NCBI RefSeq assembly: GCF_003443895.1
Contig: NZ_QQOA01000005.1
Location: 124,001 to 188,000 of the forward strand
DNA length: 64,000 nucleotides
Reading direction: 5' to 3'
From: Paraburkholderia phosphatilytica
GTDB lineage: Bacteria; Pseudomonadota; Gammaproteobacteria; Burkholderiales; Burkholderiaceae
Shown: positions 45,559-59,098 of the stretch, piece by piece
How the letters are laid out: each line of letters starts with the position of its first letter
How positions within the stretch are numbered: the stretch's first letter is position 1
Notes under the pieces: model-generated
Seen by the model: only the letters and a program-made list of their open reading frames with translations
Told to the model about the DNA's origin: nothing
The model's database searches: none
Made by a program: the position numbers and the translations under genes

Positions 45559-47415
45559 TCACGGCTCGACGTGCAACAGCAGCGAGCGCGACGCGAACCT
45601 GCGCGCGAGCTCGTCGGACGGCAGCGCCTTGCAGACGAGCCAGCCCTGGATATGATCGCAACCCATTTGCGTCAGCATCGTCCGTTGCTCTTCTGTTTCC
45701 ACACCTTCCGCAACGAGACTGAGGTCGAGTGTCTGCGCGAGACCCACAACAGCCGTGACGATGGCCTGATCGTTCCGGGAGGTTAGCAGATTCTCGACGA
45801 AACTCCGGTCAATCTTCAGTTTCGCGAGCGGAAAACGTTGCAGATAAGCGAGACTCGAATAGCCGGTGCCAAAATCGTCCACCGCGAAGCGGATGCCGAG
45901 CGCCGTCAGTTCCTCGAGCAGCGCCTTCGCGTGCGCCGGGTCGTGCATCAGCAGACTCTCGGTGATCTCGAACACGAGCCGGCGCGGATCGACGCCCGTC
46001 AGCGTGATCGCATCGCGCACGTTGTCCTTGAAACGCGGGTCGCGGAACTGCTGCGGCGACACGTTGACCGCCATATAGCGCAGGCTGATGCCCTGCGCGT
46101 CCCACTGCATCAGCTGCATGCACGCGGCCTTCAGCACCCAGTTGCCCAGGTAGTTGATGAGGCCGACGGATTCGGCGAGCGGAATGAAGGTCGACGGCGG
46201 CACGAGCCCGTGCGCCGGATGGTGCCAGCGGATCAGCGCCTCGACGCCCACCACGCCGTGCGACGTGCTGTGCGTGATCGGCTGGAAGTGCAGCGAGAAT
46301 TCGCCGTTGCGCACGCCGTCGTACAGGTCCGCCTCGAGCTTCAGGCGTTCGGCGTCGGCGGGGTCGTCGTCGGGCTGGTGGAACGCGTAGGTGTTGCCGC
46401 CGCTTGCCTTGGCCTGCAGGACCGCGTGGTCGGCCCAGCGCAGCAGGTGGCTGTCCTCGCTCGGCGCGCCGGGTTCGCGCGCATCCGGATAGAGCGCGAT
46501 GCCGATGCTCGCGGACAGGTGGATCTGCTGGCCCTTGTAGGTGTACGGCTGCTGGATCGAGGTCAGCAGGCGCCGCGCCAGCGCTTCGGCGTTCGCGGCC
46601 GCGTCGGTGCGGCTCGCGGACGCCGGCACGAGGATCGCGAACTCGTCGCTCGCCGTACGGGCGATCGTCTCGCCCTGGGTCGCCATCGTCTTCAGGCGCT
46701 TCGCGGTTTCGCGCAGCATCTCGTCGCCGGCGTCGTAGCCGAGCGCGCGGTTGATGCGCTGGTAGTCGTCGAGGTCGATCAGCAGCAGCGCGGCGGGCGA
46801 GCCGATGCCGTCGGCCACCTGCTGGGCGTCGAGCAGCGCGTCGACGAGCGACGCCTGGTTCGTGAGGCCGGTCAGCGGGTCATGGTGCAGCGCGTGCGTG
46901 AGGCGCGCCTCGTTCGCGCGCCAGGTCGACACGTCGAAGCCGGCGATCGCGAAGCCGTCGATGCCGTCGTGGGTGTTGCGCACCACCCGCAGCTCGACCG
47001 CGACCGGATAGGTGAGCGACTTGACGACTTCGAGCGTTGCCTTCTCGACGGTGCCCGTCATCGACGCGCGCGCGAGCAGCGCGTCGAGCCGCGCGACGTC
47101 GTGCGGGGCGACGAGTTCGTGCAGCGTCACCGTCTGCAGGTACTCGCGGTGGTAACCGATGAAGCGCAGACTCGAGTCGGACACGTACAGGAAGCGCAGG
47201 TTGACGTCGACGTGCGCGAGGAAGTCGACGGCGCCGACCGTTTCCTCGAGCGCCGCGCGCACGGAGCGCGACGGCGCCGCGGCGGCGTCGTCCGGCAGCG
47301 CTTCGGGTGTGGCATCGACATCGCGCCGGCTCAAGCCCCACAGGCGGCCGAAGACCGTGCGCAGGGGACTGCGGCGAGGCGCGCTGATCGTATCTGCATC
47401 CATGTTCACTGGCAT
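45559..47415 (-). CDS. PAS-GGDEF-EAL protein, probable c-di-GMP phosphodiesterase
   Basis: This 618-residue protein has a PAS-like sensor (about residues 60-165), a GGDEF domain (about 180-340) and an EAL domain (about 360-605). The GGDEF signature is degenerate (A-S-D-E-F), so diguanylate cyclase activity is unlikely, though it may bind GTP. The EAL domain is intact with V-E-A-L-I-R-W, N-V-S-P-Q-Q-F, the E-I-T-E-S segment, D-D-F-G-T-G-Y-S-S-L and K-I-D-R-S-F-V, and an E-G-V-E-T end, so it probably hydrolyses c-di-GMP to pGpG. No membrane helix is seen. I chose the ATG at 47415; the frame is also open to 47487. Confidence 0.85.
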   Translation of the reverse strand: MPVNMDADTISAPRRSPLRTVFGRLWGLSRRDVDATPEALPDDAAAAPSRSVRAALEETVGAVDFLAHVDVNLRFLYVSDSSLRFIGYHREYLQTVTLHELVAPHDVARLDALLARASMTGTVEKATLEVVKSLTYPVAVELRVVRNTHDGIDGFAIAGFDVSTWRANEARLTHALHHDPLTGLTNQASLVDALLDAQQVADGIGSPAALLLIDLDDYQRINRALGYDAGDEMLRETAKRLKTMATQGETIARTASDEFAILVPASASRTDAAANAEALARRLLTSIQQPYTYKGQQIHLSASIGIALYPDAREPGAPSEDSHLLRWADHAVLQAKASGGNTYAFHQPDDDPADAERLKLEADLYDGVRNGEFSLHFQPITHSTSHGVVGVEALIRWHHPAHGLVPPSTFIPLAESVGLINYLGNWVLKAACMQLMQWDAQGISLRYMAVNVSPQQFRDPRFKDNVRDAITLTGVDPRRLVFEITESLLMHDPAHAKALLEELTALGIRFAVDDFGTGYSSLAYLQRFPLAKLKIDRSFVENLLTSRNDQAIVTAVVGLAQTLDLSLVAEGVETEEQRTMLTQMGCDHIQGWLVCKALPSDELARRFASRSLLLHVEP

Positions 47416-47767
47416 TCCGTATTCGTCTGCTGGCGGCAGCGCTGATCCCCCGGTTCGGCCGTGTCCGGGGGGAAAGAGACCGCCCATCAGAGCGAGATAA
47501 CGACCCCTGTAACAAAATCTTTAGCCGCTGCCGCAAAAAAGCGACGCATGACGCATGGCATGACTGCAAGCGTTTCCATCGCCGTTCTTTTCCAGTTACA
47601 GTGGCGCCAATCAAGGCTTCGGACCGCAACCGGTCCGGTGTCGCGGCACCCGCGGAGAGCCTGTGTAAGGTTTTCGACGCACGCCGTGCCCCGGGCCGTG
47701 CCGCTTCGTCCGGTTTTTCCCGGTCCCGCCCGGTCGCTTTCGTCCCGCACCCGTCTCTGGTTCGTTC
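47416..47767 (+). promoter_or_regulatory. 352-bp divergent control region of two c-di-GMP-type genes
   Basis: The region lies between the minus-strand PAS-GGDEF-EAL gene and the plus-strand EAL-HDOD gene. It is locally AT-richer around 47505-47605, with A-tracts and a TACAGT hexamer near 47597, and probably holds both promoters. No repeat or known motif was recognised. Confidence 0.35.
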
Positions 47768-49120
47768 ATGGCAAGGTCGTCCTCCTCGAAGGCCAAGGCT
47801 TCGCAAGCCGCCGTCGTCCGCCCGGACGCCGGCGCGCCGCCTGCCGAGGGCGACGGTCTCGCGTATGCGGAGCCGCGCTTCGCGTACCTGGGGCGCCAGC
47901 CGATCCTCGATCGCAACGGGGCGCTCGCCGCCTACGAGCTGCTGTTTCGCAGCAACGCGCAGAATTTCGCCAACGTCGAAGACGACTCCCAGGCGACCGC
48001 GCACGTGGTAGCCCGCACGATCGGCGGCATCGGCGTGTCGACGGTGCTCGGCGAGCACCGCGGTTACGTGAACATCGGCGGTGCGCTGCTGTTCGACGAC
48101 ATCGTCCATCTGATGGACCCGACGCGCTTCGTGCTCGAGATTCTCGAGACGGTGTCGATGGAAGCGCCGGTGCTCGAACGGCTTGCGGAGCTGCGCCGCT
48201 CGGGCTTCCAGATCGCGCTCGACGACGTCTGCGAGCTGACGCCAGGCTTTCTTGCGGCGCTGCCGCACGTCGACTTCGTGAAGATCGATTTCGTGCTGAC
48301 GCCGCAGGACCGGCTGATGGAGCTCGCGGCGACGGTCAAACAGCACCGCAAGACGCTGATCGCCGAGAAGATCGAGACGCGCGACGAGTTCGAGCTCGCG
48401 TGCGACCTCGGCTTCGATCTGTTCCAGGGGTATTTCTTCGCGCGGCCGCAACTGCTGACCTCACCGCGCAACCGCGCGTCGCGCCAGGCGCTGGTGCGTG
48501 TGCTCGCGCTGCTGGCGCGCGATGCCGGCATCGTAGAGCTTGAGGCGGAGCTGAAGCACAACCCGAGTCTCGTCGTGCAGCTGCTGCGGCTCGTCAATTC
48601 GAGCGCGTTCGGGCTGGGGCGCAACATCGGTTCGCTGCGCGAAGCGATCATCGCGGCCGGCACGCGGCAGATCGCGCGCTGGGCGCAACTGCTGCTCTAC
48701 GCCGACGGCAATCTGCCGTGGCGATCGGACCCGCTCGTGCAGCTCGCCGGCACCCGCTCGCGCTTCATGGAACTGACGGCACGGTGGTTGCGGCCATGGG
48801 ACGAGGAGTTGCCCGATGCCGCGTTCATGACCGGTATCTTCTCGCTCGTGCACGTCGTGCTCGGCACGACCCTCGCGGACGTGATCGACCAGCTGAAGCT
48901 GGCGCGGCCGATCCGCGAAGCGATCGTCGATGGCGCGGGCCTGCTCGGCGCGCTGTTGCAGGCTGCGCAGGCAGCCGAGCGCGGCGACGCCGTGGCGGCA
49001 CTCGCGGTGGCGGGCCTCGACGGCAAGCACGCGGATCATCGCGAAGGGCTCACGCCCGAGGTGCTGGCGGAGCTGAGCCTTTCCGCGGCCGCGTGGTTCG
49101 GCGCGCACGCGGCGGATTGA
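47768..49120 (+). CDS. EAL-HDOD signalling protein, copy 2
   Basis: This 450-residue protein has a low-complexity N-terminus (about 35 residues), an EAL-derived domain (about 38-240, starting Y-L-G-R-Q-P-I-L-D) and an HDOD domain (about 245-430). The signature is Y-E-L-L-F-R, and V-N-I-G-G-A-L-L and I-A-L-D-D-V are retained, whereas the intact catalytic set is not. It is like the YuxH-type proteins and shares H-N-P-S-L-V-V-Q-L-L-R-L-V-N-S with other HDOD proteins. It is more typical of the family than copy 1. The ATG at 47768 gives the Ser/Lys-rich start; no stronger start was found. Confidence 0.82.
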   Translation: MARSSSSKAKASQAAVVRPDAGAPPAEGDGLAYAEPRFAYLGRQPILDRNGALAAYELLFRSNAQNFANVEDDSQATAHVVARTIGGIGVSTVLGEHRGYVNIGGALLFDDIVHLMDPTRFVLEILETVSMEAPVLERLAELRRSGFQIALDDVCELTPGFLAALPHVDFVKIDFVLTPQDRLMELAATVKQHRKTLIAEKIETRDEFELACDLGFDLFQGYFFARPQLLTSPRNRASRQALVRVLALLARDAGIVELEAELKHNPSLVVQLLRLVNSSAFGLGRNIGSLREAIIAAGTRQIARWAQLLLYADGNLPWRSDPLVQLAGTRSRFMELTARWLRPWDEELPDAAFMTGIFSLVHVVLGTTLADVIDQLKLARPIREAIVDGAGLLGALLQAAQAAERGDAVAALAVAGLDGKHADHREGLTPEVLAELSLSAAAWFGAHAAD

Positions 49121-49242
49121 GCGGCAGCGCCGCGCCGCCCCGCTCGCGTACGCCTTCGTGCGCGATCGGGCACAATCGATATGCGGCGCTCGCGCGCCAT
49201 CTCTTCTGCACGCGCTGCGTGCATCAATGATTCGAGGTTGCA

Positions 49243-49809
49243 ATGAAGCCAATGCTCACGCGAACCCTGATTGCGACGTCGCTCGTGGCGGCGACGCTCG
49301 TGATGGTGGCGCCGGACGCGTCGGCGACGCTCAAGCCCGGCGATACCGCGCCGGACTTCACGACCCAGGCGTCGCTCGGCGGGAAGACGTACACGTACTC
49401 GCTCGCCGACGAGCTGAAGAAAGGTCCGGTCGTGCTGTATTTCTACCCGGCCGCGTTCACGAAGGGCTGCACAATCGAGGCGCATGATTTCGCCGACGCC
49501 GTCGATCAGTACAAGCAGTACGGCGCGACCGTGATCGGCGTGTCGCACGACAACATCGACACGCTGACGAAGTTCTCGGTTAGCGAGTGCCGCAGCAAGT
49601 TCCCGGTGGCCGCGGACGAGAAGGCGACGATCATCAAGGCGTACGATGCCGCGATGCCGATGCGCGATTCGATGGCGAACCGCGTGTCGTACGTGATCGC
49701 GCCGGACGGCAAGATCCTCTACGAATACACGGACATGGCGCCCGACAGGCACGTTGAGAACACGATGAAGGCCGTCAAGGAGTGGGCCGCGACCCACAAG
49801 CAGCCTTAA
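49243..49809 (+). CDS. exported peroxiredoxin (AhpC/TSA family)
   Basis: This 188-residue thiol peroxidase has a signal peptide (cleavage likely after A-S-A, residue 29). A thioredoxin-like domain follows with the peroxidatic Cys C76 in F-T-K-G-C-T-I-E, close to the Bcp/PrxQ motif. A second Cys (C116, S-E-C-R-S) lies 40 residues later, unlike the 5-residue spacing of typical PrxQ, so the resolving route is unclear. It should reduce peroxides in the periplasm. The gene is preceded by a GAGGTT-type site and stands alone between the signalling genes and a small membrane protein. Confidence 0.82.
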   Translation: MKPMLTRTLIATSLVAATLVMVAPDASATLKPGDTAPDFTTQASLGGKTYTYSLADELKKGPVVLYFYPAAFTKGCTIEAHDFADAVDQYKQYGATVIGVSHDNIDTLTKFSVSECRSKFPVAADEKATIIKAYDAAMPMRDSMANRVSYVIAPDGKILYEYTDMAPDRHVENTMKAVKEWAATHKQP

Positions 49810-49924
49810 GCTGCACGGAGGAAGCCACACCGAGCGCGGCGTCGACGCACGCCGCGCTGAACAATGGGAGCCGCCGGGCCGCATGAGCGGCGCGGCGGCT
49901 TCGTCTTTGTCGACGGAGAAACGG

Positions 49925-50389
49925 ATGCCGATTCTGGTCGGTCTGCTGGTCCTGATCGGGCTTGGGTACGGCGCGGTTGTCGCGTTCGACGCGATCGCCG
50001 CGCATTTCGGCCAGGGCGTCGCGATTGCCGTGGCGGTGGTGGTTGCGCTGCTGATCGTCGCGGCGCTCGCGCGCTGGTGGCAGCGGCGCCGCGAAGTTGC
50101 GCCGAACGTGCGCGACGGCGACTGGACGCATCGTCTTCACGGACCGTGGGGCGAGCTGAAATTCGCCGCCGACAAACGCCTCTGCGACGTCACCGTGGCG
50201 GGCGAACACGGCGCGTACATCTTCGCGGACATCAACGGCGCGACGCCGGAACGTAGCGGCGATGCATGTTCGGTCCGTATGACCGTCAAAGACCCGAAGC
50301 ATTCGCAGTGGAACATACCGGTCGCGGGCGAGCGCGAGGCGAAACGTTGGGCGCGCATCGTCGCGCTCGCGGTCGCGCAGAAGCTGTAG
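49925..50389 (+). CDS. small membrane protein of unknown function
   Basis: This 154-residue protein has two N-terminal hydrophobic helices (about residues 2-22 and 32-54), a basic stop-transfer segment W-W-Q-R-R-R-E, and a soluble C-terminal part of about 95 residues beginning G-D-W-T-H-R-L-H-G. I chose the ATG at 49925, which has a GGAG site 6 bases away; the ATG at 49883 would add 14 residues. I do not recognise the family. It is about 115 bases downstream of the peroxiredoxin gene on the same strand. Confidence 0.6.
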   Translation: MPILVGLLVLIGLGYGAVVAFDAIAAHFGQGVAIAVAVVVALLIVAALARWWQRRREVAPNVRDGDWTHRLHGPWGELKFAADKRLCDVTVAGEHGAYIFADINGATPERSGDACSVRMTVKDPKHSQWNIPVAGEREAKRWARIVALAVAQKL

Positions 50390-50636
50390 CGGCCGGATTG
50401 AACGTTCCCGTCACCGGAGCAGGTTCGAACGTGACCGCACTGGGCAGGAATGGTCGAAAGTTTGCGATCCGGTTCGATGCGCGACAATCGCGCTGGAACG
50501 ACCGCCAGACGGGAATATTCACGCTTGCTGCAGCGATCTTTTCTGATGTACGGATCGCGCATAAAGGAAATGCCTGCCCGTCAGGTCAGCGCCCATCGAT
50601 ACAGCCAGTGTTGTGATGCTTCGCGCCTGGCCCGGG

Positions 50637-53957
<3,321 letters not shown>

Positions 53958-53960
53958 CGC

Positions 53961-56900
53961 TTACGTCCTCGTGTCGGTGGCGGGCGGCGGGTTTGTTCCA
54001 CCCGTCCCATCCGTGCCCGAATCGCCGTGACCGAAGCGCGCGCGCACGCGGCGCGCGAGCGAATCGAAGCCGAGGTAGATCACGGGCGTCGTGAAGAGCG
54101 TGAGCAGCTGGCTCACGATCAGGCCGCCGGCGATCGCGATGCCGAGCGGGCGGCGCAGCTCCGAGCCCGCGCCGGAGCCGAGCATCAGCGGCAGCGCGCC
54201 GAGGAGCGCCGCCATCGTCGTCATCAGGATCGGCCGGAAGCGCAAGAGGCACGCCTGGTAGATCGCCTCGCGCGCCGGCTTGCCTTCGTTGCGCTCGGCT
54301 TCGAGCGCGAAGTCGATCATCATGATCGCGTTCTTCTTCACGATGCCGATCAGCAGCACGATGCCGATGATGCCGATGATGTCGAGGTCGTGCCCGGTGA
54401 CGAGCAGCGCGAGCAGCGCGCCGACGCCCGCCGACGGCAGCGTCGACAGGATCGTGATCGGGTGCACGAAGCTCTCGTACAGCACGCCGAGCACGATGTA
54501 CATCGTGACGATCGCGGCGAGGATCAGGAACAGCTCGTTCGCGAGCGACGCCTGGAACGCGAGCGCCGCGCCCTGGAAGCGCGTCTGGAACGACGCGGGC
54601 AGGCCGATGTCCTTCTCCGCCTGGTCGATCGCCTTCACCGCGGCGCCAAGCGACGAGCCCGGCGCGAGATTGAACGACACGGTGGTGGCGGGGAACTGGC
54701 TCAGGTGCGTGACGAGCAGCGGCGCGGGGCGTTCCTCGAAGCGCGCGATCGCGGACAGCGGCACCTGGCCGCCGCTGGAGGTGGACGACGGCAGATAGAT
54801 CGCGTTCAGCGAGTCGGTGTAGTGCTGCAGGCTCTGGTCGGCTTCGAGAATCACGCGGTACTGGTTCGACTGCGTGAAGATCGTCGAGATGATGCGCTGG
54901 CCGAACGCGTCGTACAGCGCGTTGTCGACGGTGGCCGGCGTGATGCCGTAGCGCGACGCGGTGGCGCGGTCGATGTTGATGAACACCGACTGGCCGTTGC
55001 TTTGCAGGTCGGTGGCGACGTCCGCGAGCTCGGGCGACTGCTGCAGCCGTTCGACGAGCTTCGGCACCCACGTCGAGAATTCCTCGATGTTCGGCGACGT
55101 CAGCATGAACTGGTACTGCGTCGGGCTCACGGTGGAGTCGATCGTCAGGTCCTGCACCGGCTGCATGTACAGCGACGCGCCCGCAATGTGCGAGGTGGAG
55201 CGCTGCAGCTGGCGGATCACGTCGCTCGCGGTGTCGTCGCGATCGTCTCGCGGCTTCAGGTTGATCAGCATCCGGCCGCTGTTCAGCGTGATATTGGTGC
55301 CGTCCACGCCGATGAACGACGTGAGGCTGTCCACGTTCGGGTTCTTCAGGATTTCCGCGGCGAGCGCCTGCTGCCGCTCCGCCATCGACTGGTACGATAC
55401 CGACTGCGGCATCTGCGTGATCGCCTGGATCACGCCCGTGTCCTGCACCGGGAAGAAGCCCTTCGGGATGAACACGTACAGCACGCCGGTCAGCACGAGC
55501 GTCAGCAGCGCGACCACCAGCGTGGAGCGATGGCGGTTCAGCACCCAGGTGAGCGCGACCGCGTAACGCGCGATGATCCAGTCGATCGCCGAGTGTGCGC
55601 GCGCCTCGAAGCGGTGGCTCTCCTTCGGCGGTGTATGGCGCAGGAGCTTCGCGCACATCATCGGCACGAGCGTCAGCGACACGACCGCCGAAATCACGAT
55701 CGTCACCGCGAGCGTGATCGCGAACTCGTGGAACAGCCGGCCGACCACGTCGCCCATGAAGAGCAGCGGAATCAGCACTGCGATCAGCGACACCGTCAGC
55801 GAGATGATCGTGAAGCCGATCTGCTTCGATCCCTTCAGCGCGGCTTCGAGCGGCGATTCGCCTTCCTCGACGTAGCGCGCGATGTTCTCGATCATTACGA
55901 TCGCGTCGTCGACGACGAAGCCGGTCGCGATGGTGAGCGCCATCAACGAGAGATTGTCGAGCGAGAAGCCGCACAGGTACATCACCGCGAGCGTGCCGAT
56001 CAGCGACAGCGGCACGGAGAGACTCGGGATGATGGTCGCGTAGACATTCGCGAGGAACAGGTACATCACCAGCACCACCAGCACGACCGACATCGCGAGC
56101 TCGAACTGCACGTCGCGCACGGACGCGCGGATCGTCGTCGTGCGGTCGGTGACCACCTCGACGTTCAGCGCGGTGGGCAGCGCTTCCTGCAGCTGCGGCA
56201 GCAGCTTCTTGATGCTGTCCACGACCTGGATCACGTTCGCGCCCGGCTGCCGCTGCACATTCAGGATGATTGCGGGCGTGCCGTCCACCCACGCGCCGAG
56301 CTTGGTGTTCTCGGCACCCTGCACGATCTTCGCGACGTCGGTGAGCATCACCGGCCGGCCGTTCTTGTACGCGACGACGGCGCTCTTGTACGCGTCGGCG
56401 TCGGTGAGCTGGTCGTTCGCGTTGATCGTGTACGCGCGCGTCGGGCCGTCGAAATTGCCCTTCGGCGTGTTCACGTTCAGGTTCGAGATCGTGGTGCGCA
56501 GGTCGTCGAGATTGAGGCCGTACGAGGCGAGCGCGCGCGGATTCGCCTGGATCCGCACCGCGGGGCGCTCGCCGCCCGACAGGCTGACGAGGCCGACGCC
56601 CGCGACCTGCGAGATCTTCTGCGCGAGCCGCGTATCAGCGAGGTCCTGAACCTGGGTCAAGGGCAGCGTCTGCGACGTGATCGCGAGCGTGATGATCGGC
56701 GCGTCCGCCGGATTCACCTTCGCGTAGATCGGCGGCGCGGGCAGGTCGGACGGCAGCAGGTTGCCCGCTGCGTTGATCGCGGCCTGCACTTCCTGCTCGG
56801 CGATGTCGAGCGACAGGTCGAGGCTGAATTGCAGCGTGATCACCGACGAGCCCGCCGAGCTCTGCGACGACATCTGGTTCAACGATGGCATCTGGCCGAA

Positions 56901-57110
56901 CTGCCGCTCGAGCGGCGCGGTCACCGACGACGTCATCACGTCCGGACTCGCGCCCGGATAGAAGGTCTGCACCTGGATGGTCGGGTAGTCGACTTCCGGC
57001 AGCGCGGAGAGCGGCAGGAAGCGCAGCGCGACGAGGCCGACCAGCATGATCGCCGCCATCAGCAGCGCGGTGCCGACGGGGCGAAGAATGAAGGGCTGTG
57101 AAGGATTCAT
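53961..57110 (-). CDS. mdtB: RND efflux transporter subunit, MdtB/MuxB-like
   Basis: This 1049-residue RND pump subunit has normal length and the same topology as MdtC. It begins [16 protein letters not shown] and contains [11 protein letters not shown] in helix 4 and the [14 protein letters not shown] segment near residue 900. It is the second gene of the operon, 16 bases after the adaptor gene ends. It pairs with MdtC in a 2:1 heterotrimer in E. coli. Confidence 0.9.
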   Translation of the reverse strand: MNPSQPFILRPVGTALLMAAIMLVGLVALRFLPLSALPEVDYPTIQVQTFYPGASPDVMTSSVTAPLERQFGQMPSLNQMSSQSSAGSSVITLQFSLDLSLDIAEQEVQAAINAAGNLLPSDLPAPPIYAKVNPADAPIITLAITSQTLPLTQVQDLADTRLAQKISQVAGVGLVSLSGGERPAVRIQANPRALASYGLNLDDLRTTISNLNVNTPKGNFDGPTRAYTINANDQLTDADAYKSAVVAYKNGRPVMLTDVAKIVQGAENTKLGAWVDGTPAIILNVQRQPGANVIQVVDSIKKLLPQLQEALPTALNVEVVTDRTTTIRASVRDVQFELAMSVVLVVLVMYLFLANVYATIIPSLSVPLSLIGTLAVMYLCGFSLDNLSLMALTIATGFVVDDAIVMIENIARYVEEGESPLEAALKGSKQIGFTIISLTVSLIAVLIPLLFMGDVVGRLFHEFAITLAVTIVISAVVSLTLVPMMCAKLLRHTPPKESHRFEARAHSAIDWIIARYAVALTWVLNRHRSTLVVALLTLVLTGVLYVFIPKGFFPVQDTGVIQAITQMPQSVSYQSMAERQQALAAEILKNPNVDSLTSFIGVDGTNITLNSGRMLINLKPRDDRDDTASDVIRQLQRSTSHIAGASLYMQPVQDLTIDSTVSPTQYQFMLTSPNIEEFSTWVPKLVERLQQSPELADVATDLQSNGQSVFINIDRATASRYGITPATVDNALYDAFGQRIISTIFTQSNQYRVILEADQSLQHYTDSLNAIYLPSSTSSGGQVPLSAIARFEERPAPLLVTHLSQFPATTVSFNLAPGSSLGAAVKAIDQAEKDIGLPASFQTRFQGAALAFQASLANELFLILAAIVTMYIVLGVLYESFVHPITILSTLPSAGVGALLALLVTGHDLDIIGIIGIVLLIGIVKKNAIMMIDFALEAERNEGKPAREAIYQACLLRFRPILMTTMAALLGALPLMLGSGAGSELRRPLGIAIAGGLIVSQLLTLFTTPVIYLGFDSLARRVRARFGHGDSGTDGTGGTNPPPATDTRT

Positions 57111-57126
57111 GCGTTACCGGTCGCGC

Positions 57127-58554
57127 TCAGTCTGCCTGCGATGCCGCGTGCTGCCGGCGGTGACCATGCGCGCCCGATGCGCCGTGTGCGTGCGACGCAC
57201 CCGAAGCTGCAGCGGCACTCGATGCACCCGATGCGCCCTGCGGATGCTCGGCGGGGATCGTGACTTTCGCGCCTTCCTTCAGGCGGTCGGAGCCATCGGT
57301 GACGACTTTCTCGCCCGCCGCGAGGCCCGACGCGATGCTGGTGCGCTCACCATCCACCGGCCCGATCCTGATCTGCCTCACGGTGACCGTGTTGTCCGGC
57401 TTCACGACGTACACGTACTGGCCCATCGAGCCGTTCAGCACCGCCGAGGTCGGCACGATCACCGCGTTCTTCACGACGCTCACGAGCAGGCGCGTGTTGA
57501 CGAACTGGTTCGGGAAGAGCGCGAGCTTGCGGTTGTCGAAGAGGCCGCGCAGCTTGACGGTGCCGGTGGTGGTGTCGATCTGGTTATCGACCGTTTCGAG
57601 GTAGCCGGCATCGAGCGGCGTGGTGTTCGCGCGGTCGTACGCGGTGACGGACATTTTTTCGCCGGCGGCCAGCTGGCTCATGATCGACGGCAGGTTGTCC
57701 TCGGAGGTCGTGAAGATCACGCTCATCGGCTGCAGCTGCGTGATCACGACGACGCCGTTGGTATCGCCCGGCGTCACGTAGTTGCCCGGATCGACCTGGC
57801 GCAGGCCGACGCGGCCTGTCACCGGCGCGGTGATGCGCGCGTAGGTGAGGTCGAGCTTGTAGGTGTCGATATTCGCCTGGTCCGACTTCACGGTGCCTTC
57901 GTACTGCTTGACGAGCGACGCCTGGGTATCCACCTGCTGGCTCGCGATCGAATCCTGCGCGAGCAGCGCCTGGTAGCGTTTCAGGTCGAGCCGTGCGGTC
58001 TGCAGCAGCGCGGTGTCGCGCGCGAGCTGGCCCTGCGCGTTGTCGAGCGAGATCTGGTACGGACGCGGGTCGATCTGCGCGAGCACGTCGCCGGCCTTCA
58101 CCATCTGGCCTTCCTTGAACGCGACGCTCATTAGCGTGCCGCTCAGCTGCGTGCGAACCGTGACGTTCGCGAGCGGCGTGACCGTGCCGAGCGCAGTCAG
58201 CACGACAGGCATCTCGCCTTGCGCGGCAGTGGCGACCTGCACCGGCTGAGGCTGGTTCGCGAATGCGCCGCCGCCCCGGCCGCCGCGCCCGCCGCCCGCA
58301 TGGGCGCCGCTCGCGCCAGCCGGACGTCCCGCGCCGCTGCCTGCCGCCGCCTCGTGCCGGCGCCACAGCAGGAACGCGACGACGGCGATCAGCACGACGA
58401 CGATGATCGCGATGAGGCGGCCGTGGCCGTTGCGCGGGCCGGTGGGCGGAGGAGGCGGGTTGCCCGGGGCCGGCGAGCCATTCGGCGTGCCGTGCTTCGG
58501 TGTGCCCGGTGCGGGAGTGCGTGCTGGTTCCGAATGCTGTTGTTGTTCGTCCAT
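57127..58554 (-). CDS. mdtA: RND membrane-fusion (periplasmic adaptor) protein, MdtA-like
   Basis: This 475-residue adaptor links the MdtBC pump to an outer-membrane channel. A Pro/Gly-rich cytoplasmic start is followed by one transmembrane helix (about residues 46-64) and a Gly/Ala-rich stretch. The adaptor core then follows: a barrel-sandwich pair (G-T-L-M-S-V-A-F-K-E-G-Q-M-V-K-A-G-D-V-L near 145), a coiled-coil hairpin (about 180-235), and Y-A-R-I-T-A-P-V-T-G-R-V-G. The C-terminus is low-complexity and His/Ala-rich. No clear Shine-Dalgarno precedes the ATG at 58554. Confidence 0.88.
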   Translation of the reverse strand: MDEQQQHSEPARTPAPGTPKHGTPNGSPAPGNPPPPPTGPRNGHGRLIAIIVVVLIAVVAFLLWRRHEAAAGSGAGRPAGASGAHAGGGRGGRGGGAFANQPQPVQVATAAQGEMPVVLTALGTVTPLANVTVRTQLSGTLMSVAFKEGQMVKAGDVLAQIDPRPYQISLDNAQGQLARDTALLQTARLDLKRYQALLAQDSIASQQVDTQASLVKQYEGTVKSDQANIDTYKLDLTYARITAPVTGRVGLRQVDPGNYVTPGDTNGVVVITQLQPMSVIFTTSEDNLPSIMSQLAAGEKMSVTAYDRANTTPLDAGYLETVDNQIDTTTGTVKLRGLFDNRKLALFPNQFVNTRLLVSVVKNAVIVPTSAVLNGSMGQYVYVVKPDNTVTVRQIRIGPVDGERTSIASGLAAGEKVVTDGSDRLKEGAKVTIPAEHPQGASGASSAAAASGASHAHGASGAHGHRRQHAASQAD

Positions 58555-59098
58555 CGGTTCGGTCGGATGTCTGGCGAGGTGTTGGCGTGTGTGGCCTATG
58601 TGGCGTTTGCGCGCCGCGCGGCACTGCGGCGTAGTACGAATTCAGTGCGACAAAGTCAATGCAACGAAGACAACGCAGCGAACTGGGTGCCGCGAAGTCA
58701 TCGTGCTGTGAGGCACACCGCGCGCATCGCGCGATGCTACGCGAGACGCGCGGCGGCGCTGTGAAACTGGATTGAAGCAGGCTGACGCGCCCGACATCCC
58801 GGCGAGGTTTCGAAAGCTCGATGCAAGCAACGTCGGGAGATCGGAAAGCATGATGCTACGTCCCGGTGCACGCGAGCGTCCAGTTGGCGATCTTTTCGAC
58901 AGATTACGATCGTTACGGTCGGGTTTCGTTTCGCGGCATCCGTAATGCGGATGTTGGCCGGGACGGGCATGCTCTGGCGGCGCGTCCGTACGCGTCTTGC
59001 GCTGATCTGTGACGCATCCGTTTGCGGGGAGGCGGTTGCGGTGGATCCGGTTGCGGACGCACCGGTTGCGTGCGCGTGGGTGGTGGTCAACCCGGTCG
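58555..59098 (-). promoter_or_regulatory. 544-bp gap upstream of mdtABC
   Basis: No gene is supported. The region should hold the mdtA promoter on the minus strand. A small hairpin CATCCG/CGGATG (58937-58953) and direct repeats of the type TTACGATCG/TTACGGTCG (58906-58922) lie in its distal half. The 3' end of the IclR gene borders it. Confidence 0.35.
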
